A stretch of 49,542 nt of DNA from Candidatus Poseidoniia archaeon (GTDB lineage: Archaea; Thermoplasmatota; Poseidoniia; MGIII; CG-Epi1). Positions 25,822-33,959 of the stretch are shown here, one piece after another. Where the stretch lies: contig JASMLC010000011.1 in NCBI GenBank assembly GCA_030748895.1, forward strand, positions 1-49,542. The letters are read 5' to 3'. A program made the position numbers and the translations under genes. Under the pieces are notes generated by a model, which saw only the letters and a list, made by a program, of their open reading frames with translations, was not told the DNA's origin and did no database searches. Positions within the stretch are counted from its first letter, which is position 1. Each line of letters starts with the position of its first letter.

Positions 25822-25870
25822 AATAATAATTAGTAACTATTATTTATAGTTATTTAGCAACCTTTATATG
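25822..25870. promoter_or_regulatory. Divergent promoter region with inverted repeats, RHH gene / giant surface-protein gene
   Basis: On the minus strand a box reading ctataaat (25842-25849) lies 23-30 bases upstream of the RHH ATG. It is bracketed by a perfect 7-base inverted repeat, taactat-tattt-atagtta (25834-25852), and overlaps a second one, aataata/tattatt (25822-25844). This is a good autorepressor site. On the plus strand, tttatatg (25863-25870) lies 23-30 bases before the GTG at 25893, which favours that GTG over the ATG at 25902 as the start of the surface-protein gene. Confidence 0.6.
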
Positions 25871-25892
25871 GGGTGTGTTTGTCTAAATCTCG

Positions 25893-28800
25893 GTGCGTAA
25901 TATGCACAATACCAATCTGAACACGCCTGTAAGGGTCGCGCTGCTCTTTGCAGTGGGGCTAGCCATGCTCGTATTCATGCCATCAGCAGAAGCGAGCGAG
26001 TCATTCACAGTCGGAGTCACACCATCTACCCAAAATGGCGAGCCCGATGAAACACTGACCTACACAATTACTGTAGAGAACACTGGTGATAATGATGACT
26101 CCTATAACCTCACTATAACAAGTACAACCAGGGCGGGCTGGAATGAGTATATCCTTCCTACATCACTTGATGTCAAGGACGGGCAGTCTGAGACCGCCAC
26201 ACTCTATGTCGAAATTGGCGACCGGGATGATGCTCCGGCCGACATCACTGAATTCGTTACCTTCAAGACGGAATCTATTACGCTTGATGCCGGTGCCACG
26301 AGTAAGTCAGTGACTGCGAAGGTGGACCAGGTCTATGGCAACACCCTCACGATTAATGGTACAACCACGCAGAATGCGGACCCGGATGCCACTGTGACCT
26401 TCGCCGTCAAGGTGTTCAATGATGAAGGCAATGGCAAAGATACCATCACCTTCAGTCAGACCAGCTCCGGGACGGATGATTGGTCGTTTGTGTTTCCTGG
26501 AAGTGTCACGCTTGACAAGGATGAGTCAACCGAGATATCTTTTTCGGCAACTCCAGATATCAATGCTCTTGCCGGGCTGAAGAGTATTAGCCTGTTCGCC
26601 ACGTCCGAGGATAGCAGTACAGCGACATCCGTTACGGTTACCGTGCGCGTGAATAAGCTGCCTGACCTCAACGTGGTCAAGGTTGGCTCCAGCGCCGAGG
26701 ATGTTGAAGCTGGCAAGCGAGTCGATTACTCCTTCTCAGTGACTAACAAGGGCAATGCCGTCGATTCTTACGACCTCGAAATCGAGAACGGCAGCTGGTA
26801 CGACAAGGGCTGGGAAGCTTCGCTTGACAGTGATGAAATCAGCAGCCTGGACGTAGACGAGAGCATCAACCTGACCGATGTACTGGTCATCAAGGCGCCC
26901 ACGAATGCTGTGGCCGATGAGGAGGTAACTATCAGGGTCAAGGTCTCCTCGCAGGAAAACACCTCGGTCTACAAGACCTACACCTCTCGCACCACGGTCC
27001 TGCAAGACTTCGAGCCGAAATTGAAGGTGAGTGGGGGGGATACCCAGTCGGCGCCACCGGACGAGGAGGTCTCCTACACTATCAACATTACCAATGATGG
27101 TAACGGCGAGGATGACATCACCCTCTCGCTCCACGGCGGAAACGCTACTTGGGGTACCCTCGCCGAGTCTTCCTTCACCCTTGCAGCCGGCGAGAGCGAC
27201 GAGACTACCCTGCGCGTCACTGCTCCCGACGGGACACTGGCGCAGAACGGCTATTCGATTACTGTCCGGGCTACCTCCGAGGATACTACTACTAAGGCGA
27301 ACCGCGCTGTTTTCCTGAACGTCCAGCAGGTGTACGAGGTCTCCGTTTCCGTTTCAGGTGACTCGACCAAGAATGGAGACCCTGGAGCATCTGTATCGTA
27401 CACAATCACGGTCAAGAACAAGGGCAACGGCGATGATACCGTCAACCTTGCCCTGGAGGGCGACAACCCAGACTGGGGTTCAATAGTCGAGGATGTAGAT
27501 CTCGAGGCTGGGGAGTCTACTAGTGTTAATCTGTCCGTCAACATCGATGAGGAGGCTAACTTTGGCGACTATACCATTATCGTCAACGGCTCTTCCGACG
27601 AGGCATCCTCCGATGTCTACGATACTACCATAGTGACTGTGACGGTAAACAAGGAATACCAGGTTGATTTGCTGATTAACGAGGCCCAGAAGAGCGGCGA
27701 CGCCGACAGCTCAGTTGTGTATGATATTATTGTCAAGAACAAGGGCACCGGCGACGACACCATCCGTCTTTCAGTTGACGAGTGGCCTACGGGCTGGACG
27801 GCCAACTTCAATGAGACCGAGATCGACATCGGTCCCGGTAAGGATGCACCGGTGAACCTGACGGTCGCGATCAAGGAGAAGGAGGACAACCAGGCTTTCT
27901 ACGTCAATATCACCGCTATCTCGGTTGGTGCCAAGGACGAGGATGTTGATGTCAATGCAACTGCTTCCACGATTACCACAGTCAACCAGTACTACGAGTT
28001 CCGCATGACCTCCGTGCTGACCTACACCAAGGCGGACCCGGAGGACACCTTCACTGTTGACATCCTGCTTGACAACAAGGGCACTGGCGATGACACGATT
28101 GACCTAGAGGTCACCGGCCCCGAAAATGCGACCGGCTGGGTAACTGACATAACTCCCTCAGTCGAAGTTCCAGAGGGAGAAAACCGGACCGTAACCCTCA
28201 CTGTGACTGTTTCGGAAGACGCGGTCAAGGATTCCTACTACATCACGGTTACTGGGGTCTCGGCTGACGAGGCTTCCGAGACGCACGACGTAACCATCCA
28301 GGTTGATGTCAGCCAGCGCTACGAGGTGCAGATGCTGCCCCGTACGGAAACAAAGGCGGCCGAGGCCAACGACATACTGGAATTTTCGATTACCGTCAAG
28401 AACAAGGGCACTGGCGAGGACACCTTCGACCTTGAACTGGGCGGCGAGGTCGGTGTCAGCTGGGGCTCGCTCTCCAACGTCAGCCTCACGATTCCCGCTG
28501 GTGGTTCGGCGGATGTAATCCTAACGGTCGAGGTGCCAGCCGATGCGCAGCCCAAGACCGAGGGTGCCTACGAAATCCTGGTGAACGCTACTTCGGTCGA
28601 CAACACGACTGCTGTCGACTCGGTTGTACGTTATATAGACGTCGAGAAGAAAGAACTCGAAGTTGAGATAACAGCTGATTCATCCACTTCACAGGCTGAA
28701 CCGGGCGACATCGCCTATTTCGATCTCAATGTCAAGAACGTGGGTAACGATGTTGATACAGTCGTGCTGACCTTCCAAAGTGACCTCCGCAAATGGGCTA

Positions 28801-31800
28801 CCTTTGTGGAGACCGGGACCAATACGCATTCGTTGAACCTGACAGTGAACCAGCAGAAGACAGTCCGTGTCCAGGTATCTCTTCCGGAGTACAACGTTGC
28901 TACTGGCGCAAATAAGACTGCTCTGGAATCCAGCACTTATCAGGTAATAGCCAAGGCGACCACGGGTGATGGCAGCCAGTCGGAGATAGTCTCTCTCAGT
29001 ACCAGTATCCAGCAAATCTATGGTGCTGAGCTCACCGCGCAGGGCGCCAGCACTGTCATCACCTATCCCTCAACCGAGACAAGTGCTAGTGAACGCCAGG
29101 AAAAATTCAGTTTCGATGTCAAGAACCTGGGTAACAAAGTGGACACAATTGATGTGGAGGTGAGCGGTTCCGGCTCTACATTCCCTGACGATTGGGAGGC
29201 TTCCGTTCATGGATCTTCAAGCTGCTCCGGCACCTTCACTGGTTCGGTGGGTGCAAGCAATTCGAAGAAGGTCTACCTCTGTATCACGCCCGACGTGGAG
29301 ACTGAACCGGGTAACTACACCGTCTTTATCGAGGCCAAGGCACGCAACGGTGCTGACGAAGCGGTCGTCACCAACGTGACGGTCGAGGTACGTGACCCGA
29401 CCCGTAGTGTCACTCTTTCCGCGGACGAGCCGAGCCTGAATCTCGCACCCGAGGTAGGTGATACCGAGAAGAATACGGCCCGTTTCAAGGTGGTAATCAC
29501 GAACAGTGGCAGCCACGATGACAAGTTCATTGCTGAGCTGGACGATGTCCTGGGCACTGGCTGGAGCACTGACTTCTATACCAAGAACACGGCTTCTAGC
29601 AGTGACGAGTGGTCTTCCTCCGGTGAGGAAATCGAAGATGGCCAGACCGACGACCTATGGTTCATTGTCGAGGTTGATCCGGATGAGGTTGATGAGGGCA
29701 ACTACACAATGTCGGTTACGGTCAAGAACTTTGAAGAGGATATTTCACAGTCCGTTACCCTGACACTGCAGATTAGTGCCCCGCAGCGCGGCCTGACAGC
29801 GACCGTGATTGACCCTTCCAAGGAGATATCTCCTGAGTACAAGGCGTCTGGCAGTTCCACGAAGAACATGGTCAAGTTCAAGGTCAAGCTGGAGAACAGC
29901 GGCACGCACCCGGACAGTTTCATCCCCGAAGTCGAGTCAACGCTTGATGATGACTGGGAGGTTAGTTTCTACCAGGACAGCTCCAAGACACAGCCCTGGT
30001 CAACTTCACAGGGCGTTGAAATCGAGTCAGACGAGCTGGACGATTTGTGGATCTTCGTAGACGTTGACGATGGGGCTGACGAGGGCAATTACACCCTCAC
30101 TATCTCGGTCCGTAACACGGAGGATGATCCCAGTGCACGGCAGGAGTTCGAGTTGACCGTTGAAGTCCAGCGCTCCGACATAACCCTGGCCGCCAGCGAC
30201 ATCCAGCTGGAGGCTGACGGCGTCGTTGGCAATGCCTCCGCTATCAAGGATGGCGACACAGTAACCGTACTTGTCGAGGTCACCAACAGTGGTATCGCTG
30301 ACGCGGATGACGTGCAGGTGGAGATTTTCTACTACCCCAAGAAGGTACCGGAAGATCAGAATGATATCGATGACTTGATTAACAAGGGCTTCGAGCTGGA
30401 CGAGGGCAAGAACACCTACATCTATTCACTCTACAAGAAGAGCACCAACCTGAAGGCGGGCGCGACCAAGTCGCTTGCATCAGACGACTGGATCATTGAG
30501 GGTGGCGAGTGGTATGTGGAGGTACGCGTCGATTACGACGAGGATGACGTCGACAACGGCGAAATTCTCGAGACCAACGAGAACAACAACGACGCACGCT
30601 ACTCCGAACTGCTGCGCATCAAGCCCGACCTCGCCATAAGCGACCTGCGCGTTGACTCGCGCTTCGCGGGCCTCACGTCCAAGACGCCCAACGTCGACGA
30701 TCAGGTCACCTTCACGGCGACCGTGGTCAACAAGGGCGCCGCTGACGTCGATAATGCGCGGCTGTACATTACAGCTGACAGCAGCGACGAAAGTGGTGTT
30801 ATCCTCCAGGACCGTGGTACCAAAGACCACGTCGAGTTCAGCATCGATGCTGGCGCGACTGAGACCATCCGCTTCCGCTGGAAGGCGGTGAGCGGTGAGT
30901 GGACTACCTTCCGTGCTGAGGTAAACCCGAGCTGTAGCGACGTTAGCATCAACATTTTTGACTGCGAGCAGCAGGGTGACGGCGCCGGTACCGAGACCGA
31001 TCACCTGTACGACGAGCTGAAGCGATACAGCGATAACATCTATCCGGTGGGCGGCGACGCGTTCCAGCAGGATGGCGCTGAGGTCATGTTCGAAATCCTG
31101 CCCGATTTCTTCATCAAGGAAGTGAAGATGGACCCGCGCGTACCGGAAGTGGGTGACGATGTCGAGATTACGGTGGTAATCGAGAACAAGGGCAATGCCG
31201 ACTGGAAGACTGGCAGTCAGCTGCTTTCGGTGGTTTTCGAAGACGGTGTTGGTGGCACAATCACTACGCAGGTGAGCGGCGACATCAATGAGGGTGACGA
31301 GATTGAAGTCAAGTTCACCTGGAAATTCCCCGACGAGGACAAGGACTCACTGCTCCTCACCTATGAACTTGATGTTGGCAGTGGCAACTGGGAGATAGAC
31401 CAGACTGACAGTTCCAATGACGAATTTGAAGAGAACGTCGCAGTCATCCAGCCCGCAGTAGTGGGCGAGATTGCTGCCCTGGATGTCTTCAGCCGTGAAC
31501 TGGTGCGCGGCACCGGCTTCAAGGTCTACCACTTCGTGGCGCTGATGCTTGTCGCCGTCTTGGCGATCGCGGTGCCGATAGTTGTTTCCCGCCGCATGCG
31601 TCGGGGAGCTGCTGTGGTACCCGAGGAAGATGATGCAGCGCCGGAAGCGGCCGAGGCACCTCCAGTCAAGATTGCGCTCGCGATTCAGTCAGCGGTTGAT
31701 GGCAAGACCGCGAACGTGAAGGTACCCTCTAACATGCCAGTTGAGCGACTGGTCCAGAATTGCGTTGGAAAGTTCCCGCTCCCGCACGCCAACTTTGCGG

Positions 31801-31898
31801 TACATGTGAACGGCGAGGCGGTCGATTCAGGCCTCTCGCTAGCTGACGCAGGTCTTGTAGATGGCTCCGAAATCCAGCTGGTTTCGCTCGAAGAGTGA
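25893..31898 (+). CDS. Giant single-pass surface protein with about 15 Ig-like repeats and a cytoplasmic ubiquitin-like tail
   Basis: The 2001-residue protein starts with a signal peptide (VRVALLFAVGLAMLVFMPSAEA). About 15 beta-sandwich repeats of 90-120 residues follow. The first 12 carry the NEW3/COG1470-type motif (V-x-N-x-G-x-x-D-D, e.g. ITVKNKGNGDDTVNLA); the last three are CARDB-like (VEVTNSGIADADDVQVE, ATVVNKGAADVDNARL, VVIENKGNADW). A membrane span (HFVALMLVAVLAIAVPIVV, about 1880-1898) and RRMRR stop-transfer follow. The last ~79 residues form a cytoplasmic beta-grasp-like domain (PVKIALAIQSAVDGKTANVK ... LADAGLVDGSEIQLV) resembling ubiquitin/YukD folds. Many N-x-S/T sites fit a glycosylated surface protein. 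The N-terminal two thirds use visibly more A/T third positions than neighbours. The GTG start fits the TATA spacing. Role (adhesion, S-layer-like or receptor) is inferred. Confidence 0.88.
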   Translation: MRNMHNTNLNTPVRVALLFAVGLAMLVFMPSAEASESFTVGVTPSTQNGEPDETLTYTITVENTGDNDDSYNLTITSTTRAGWNEYILPTSLDVKDGQSETATLYVEIGDRDDAPADITEFVTFKTESITLDAGATSKSVTAKVDQVYGNTLTINGTTTQNADPDATVTFAVKVFNDEGNGKDTITFSQTSSGTDDWSFVFPGSVTLDKDESTEISFSATPDINALAGLKSISLFATSEDSSTATSVTVTVRVNKLPDLNVVKVGSSAEDVEAGKRVDYSFSVTNKGNAVDSYDLEIENGSWYDKGWEASLDSDEISSLDVDESINLTDVLVIKAPTNAVADEEVTIRVKVSSQENTSVYKTYTSRTTVLQDFEPKLKVSGGDTQSAPPDEEVSYTINITNDGNGEDDITLSLHGGNATWGTLAESSFTLAAGESDETTLRVTAPDGTLAQNGYSITVRATSEDTTTKANRAVFLNVQQVYEVSVSVSGDSTKNGDPGASVSYTITVKNKGNGDDTVNLALEGDNPDWGSIVEDVDLEAGESTSVNLSVNIDEEANFGDYTIIVNGSSDEASSDVYDTTIVTVTVNKEYQVDLLINEAQKSGDADSSVVYDIIVKNKGTGDDTIRLSVDEWPTGWTANFNETEIDIGPGKDAPVNLTVAIKEKEDNQAFYVNITAISVGAKDEDVDVNATASTITTVNQYYEFRMTSVLTYTKADPEDTFTVDILLDNKGTGDDTIDLEVTGPENATGWVTDITPSVEVPEGENRTVTLTVTVSEDAVKDSYYITVTGVSADEASETHDVTIQVDVSQRYEVQMLPRTETKAAEANDILEFSITVKNKGTGEDTFDLELGGEVGVSWGSLSNVSLTIPAGGSADVILTVEVPADAQPKTEGAYEILVNATSVDNTTAVDSVVRYIDVEKKELEVEITADSSTSQAEPGDIAYFDLNVKNVGNDVDTVVLTFQSDLRKWATFVETGTNTHSLNLTVNQQKTVRVQVSLPEYNVATGANKTALESSTYQVIAKATTGDGSQSEIVSLSTSIQQIYGAELTAQGASTVITYPSTETSASERQEKFSFDVKNLGNKVDTIDVEVSGSGSTFPDDWEASVHGSSSCSGTFTGSVGASNSKKVYLCITPDVETEPGNYTVFIEAKARNGADEAVVTNVTVEVRDPTRSVTLSADEPSLNLAPEVGDTEKNTARFKVVITNSGSHDDKFIAELDDVLGTGWSTDFYTKNTASSSDEWSSSGEEIEDGQTDDLWFIVEVDPDEVDEGNYTMSVTVKNFEEDISQSVTLTLQISAPQRGLTATVIDPSKEISPEYKASGSSTKNMVKFKVKLENSGTHPDSFIPEVESTLDDDWEVSFYQDSSKTQPWSTSQGVEIESDELDDLWIFVDVDDGADEGNYTLTISVRNTEDDPSARQEFELTVEVQRSDITLAASDIQLEADGVVGNASAIKDGDTVTVLVEVTNSGIADADDVQVEIFYYPKKVPEDQNDIDDLINKGFELDEGKNTYIYSLYKKSTNLKAGATKSLASDDWIIEGGEWYVEVRVDYDEDDVDNGEILETNENNNDARYSELLRIKPDLAISDLRVDSRFAGLTSKTPNVDDQVTFTATVVNKGAADVDNARLYITADSSDESGVILQDRGTKDHVEFSIDAGATETIRFRWKAVSGEWTTFRAEVNPSCSDVSINIFDCEQQGDGAGTETDHLYDELKRYSDNIYPVGGDAFQQDGAEVMFEILPDFFIKEVKMDPRVPEVGDDVEITVVIENKGNADWKTGSQLLSVVFEDGVGGTITTQVSGDINEGDEIEVKFTWKFPDEDKDSLLLTYELDVGSGNWEIDQTDSSNDEFEENVAVIQPAVVGEIAALDVFSRELVRGTGFKVYHFVALMLVAVLAIAVPIVVSRRMRRGAAVVPEEDDAAPEAAEAPPVKIALAIQSAVDGKTANVKVPSNMPVERLVQNCVGKFPLPHANFAVHVNGEAVDSGLSLADAGLVDGSEIQLVSLEE
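27411..28411 (+). repeat. DNA-level tandem repeats inside the giant surface-protein gene
   Basis: A near-identical segment, gtcaagaacaagggca followed by (a/c)cggcga(t/c)ga, occurs at 27411, 27732 and 28395, with a diverged copy at 28071, spaced about 320-340 bases. It encodes the V-K-N-K-G-x-G-D-D core of successive Ig-like repeats. More diverged copies occur near 26740, 28731, 29121 and 31180. The central copies are closest at base level, which suggests recent duplication or homogenisation. Confidence 0.7.
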
Positions 31899-33073
31899 TT
31901 GACGCGCTGGTCGTCGGCGCCGGCCCCTCCGGCAGCCGCGCCGCGTGGAAGCTGGCCGAGGCGGGTTACTCCGTCGCCATCGCGGAAGAGGACGCGCGCG
32001 TTGGCGACCCGTGCCAGTGCGCCGGACTCGTAACGCCGCGCACCCTCGACTACCTCGGCTACCGCCTGCCGGTGCTGCAGGAGATGCGCGGCGCGCGAGT
32101 CTGGGGGCCACACGACAGTTACCTTGAGTTCGAAGCGTCCGAGACCAAGGCGCTGGTGATTGACCGTCCCGGGCTGGACCGCTCAATCGCGGAGCGCGCC
32201 AAAAAAGCGGGCGCCGAAATCTGGACCTCGACGCGTTACACGCGCGGCTGGCGCGAGAACGGCGGGATGGTCGCCGAGTTGCAGGGGCCAAATGGCCCGC
32301 GGCAGGTGCGAGCGCGGCTGCTGATTGGTGCCGACGGCCCCGCCTCGCGGGTGGCGCGCGATGCCGGGCTGCACAACAAGCGCGAAGTGATGGCCGCCTT
32401 CGGGGGCGACATCAGCGGCTACGCGGCGCGCGACGGCTATGTCGACCTCTTTGTCGGCTCCGAGCTGGCGCCGCGCTTCTTCGGCTGGGCCATCCCGACC
32501 GGCGGCGATACCGGCCGCCTCGGCGTTGCGACGACACTGCCGCACCGGCCGCGCAAGTTCTTCCGCGACTACTTTCGCAGGGGCGCGCCGTCGCGGCTGC
32601 TCGACGGCGCCAAGCTGACCGCGCGCGTCAGCGGGCTGATTCCCTTCGGGCTGCGCGAGCCCGCCTTCGCTGACCATGTGCTGCTCACCGGCGACGCGGC
32701 GGGCCTCGCGAAGCCGACCTCGGGCGGCGGCATCTACACCGGGCTCGTTTCGGCTGACGCGGCGGCCGAGACCGCCATTGCGGCGCTCGAAGCGGGCGAC
32801 GGCTCGGCGAGTCGCCTGGCGGGTTACCAGCAGATGCTGCGCGACCGCATCGCTGGCGAGCTGCAACTGGGGGCACGGCTGCGGCGCGCGTTCCTAGCGC
32901 TGGACGACGAGCAGCTGGCGGAGATTATCGGGATGCTGGGCGACCCCGAAGTCCTGACGGCTATCCGGCAGGCGGGCGACCTGGACTACGCCTCAAGGGC
33001 GGCGTTCGCGGTGCTTAAGGCGCAGCCGAAGCTGGTTAAGTTTGCCCCGCTGCTGCTGAAGCCATTTGTTTAG
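31895..33073 (+). CDS. Geranylgeranyl reductase-family FAD oxidoreductase
   Basis: The 392-residue flavoprotein begins with the FAD dinucleotide motif DALVVGAGPSGSRAAWKLAE, then DPCQCAGLV, which carries the cysteine conserved in archaeal geranylgeranyl reductases. Further motifs are LIGADGPASRVARDAG and the second FAD motif VLLTGDAAGLAKPTSGGGIY with the GD sequence. Such enzymes saturate the isoprenoid chains of archaeal ether lipids. Its GTG start overlaps the stop of the giant surface-protein gene. The 3' end overlaps the convergent membrane-protein gene by 81 bases. Confidence 0.92.
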   Translation: MIDALVVGAGPSGSRAAWKLAEAGYSVAIAEEDARVGDPCQCAGLVTPRTLDYLGYRLPVLQEMRGARVWGPHDSYLEFEASETKALVIDRPGLDRSIAERAKKAGAEIWTSTRYTRGWRENGGMVAELQGPNGPRQVRARLLIGADGPASRVARDAGLHNKREVMAAFGGDISGYAARDGYVDLFVGSELAPRFFGWAIPTGGDTGRLGVATTLPHRPRKFFRDYFRRGAPSRLLDGAKLTARVSGLIPFGLREPAFADHVLLTGDAAGLAKPTSGGGIYTGLVSADAAAETAIAALEAGDGSASRLAGYQQMLRDRIAGELQLGARLRRAFLALDDEQLAEIIGMLGDPEVLTAIRQAGDLDYASRAAFAVLKAQPKLVKFAPLLLKPFV

Positions 33074-33889
33074 CCCGGGGTAGGTACCCTCTTCTTCAAG
33101 GTAGAAAACTACCGCCAGTCCGGCAAACATCACTGTCAGCCCAATCATGACGTAGAGCGGCCACTTGGGAATCGGCTCCTTGACGCCGAAGCTCGAGTCG
33201 GGAATCACCCCGTCCACCCCCAGTGCGGTCAGGTTGATGTTACCGGGCGCCCCGTCGGGGACGTCGGTCGTGGCGGCCTCCCATTCGGCCATGCTCCAAT
33301 GGCCGCGCGAGAGCATGCTGCGCGCGGTCCCGTTGTGGTCGAACTCGAAGCTGAAACGGACGAAATAGGTTCCTTCCGCCGTGCCGGTTTCGCAGCGGCT
33401 GCCGAGCAGCGTGCAGCGCAGCCACGACCGTTCCTCGGTCGACTGGATGTCGGCCGTGAAGTGCACGCTCTCGCCCGGCGCCAGCGTTCCCGGGCTGAAG
33501 GTCGCGCGCTGCGGTGCAGGCGCCGCAGCGCACTCGCGTTCTCCGTCGGGGAGCCGCGTCCAGCAGCCCTCCTCAACGCGCGGTCGCGCGTCGGCCGCGA
33601 CGGAGTCGATGGTTTCCGAGCCGTCGATATCAGCACGCATGTAGATTTCCATAGTGACGACGACGTTCTCGAGCGGCTCCGCGTAGCGGTTCGTGACTTC
33701 AAGCGTGAAGGGTCCGCTGCCGCCCGGCGCCAGCTGCGGCGTCGTGAAGTTGTGGAAGTCAGGGATATTGCCGGGGTGGCTGACGTAGGGGTCCCAGTCG
33801 GCCCCGCCCGGCTGCGCCACGAACAGCGCCAGCGCCAGCAGCGCCACGGCCGGTCTGAGCGCGCTCCGCGTCGCCGTTTCCCGTTGCAT
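32993..33889 (-). CDS. Single-pass surface protein with cytoplasmic basic tail
   Basis: The 298-residue protein has an N-terminal signal peptide (SALRPAVALLALALFVAQPGGA), a beta-rich ectodomain of about 200 residues (GPFTLEVTNRYAEPLENVVV, SVHFTADIQ) with cysteines, a span near 245-265 (LYVMIGLTVMFAGLAVVFYL) and a strongly basic tail (LRLRLKHRERR). The last 27 codons lie antisense to the end of the GGR gene. A box ttttaact at 33911-33918 lies 22-29 bases before the start. Function not recognised; it belongs to the group of ectodomain proteins in this region. Confidence 0.75.
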   Translation of the reverse strand: MQRETATRSALRPAVALLALALFVAQPGGADWDPYVSHPGNIPDFHNFTTPQLAPGGSGPFTLEVTNRYAEPLENVVVTMEIYMRADIDGSETIDSVAADARPRVEEGCWTRLPDGERECAAAPAPQRATFSPGTLAPGESVHFTADIQSTEERSWLRCTLLGSRCETGTAEGTYFVRFSFEFDHNGTARSMLSRGHWSMAEWEAATTDVPDGAPGNINLTALGVDGVIPDSSFGVKEPIPKWPLYVMIGLTVMFAGLAVVFYLEEEGTYPGLNKWLQQQRGKLNQLRLRLKHRERRP

Positions 33890-33910
33890 CGTCGCCCCAC
33901 GGGGCCGGGG

Positions 33911-33938
33911 TTTTAACTCTCTGTCGAGAGACTTATAT
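33911..33938. promoter_or_regulatory. Divergent TATA boxes of two surface-protein genes
   Basis: For the minus-strand gene, ttttaact (33911-33918) is 22-29 bases before its ATG. For the plus-strand gene, cttatat (33932-33938) is 22-28 bases before the ATG at 33960. Both spacings fit leaderless messages. Confidence 0.6.
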
Positions 33939-33959
33939 CCCGCCGCCGCTCGCGCCGCG

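Noticed and set aside
25893-31898. Giant surface gene as a phage tail or toxin
   Set aside because: A signal peptide, Ig-like repeats, sequons, one membrane span and no toxin or tail motifs point to a cellular surface protein.
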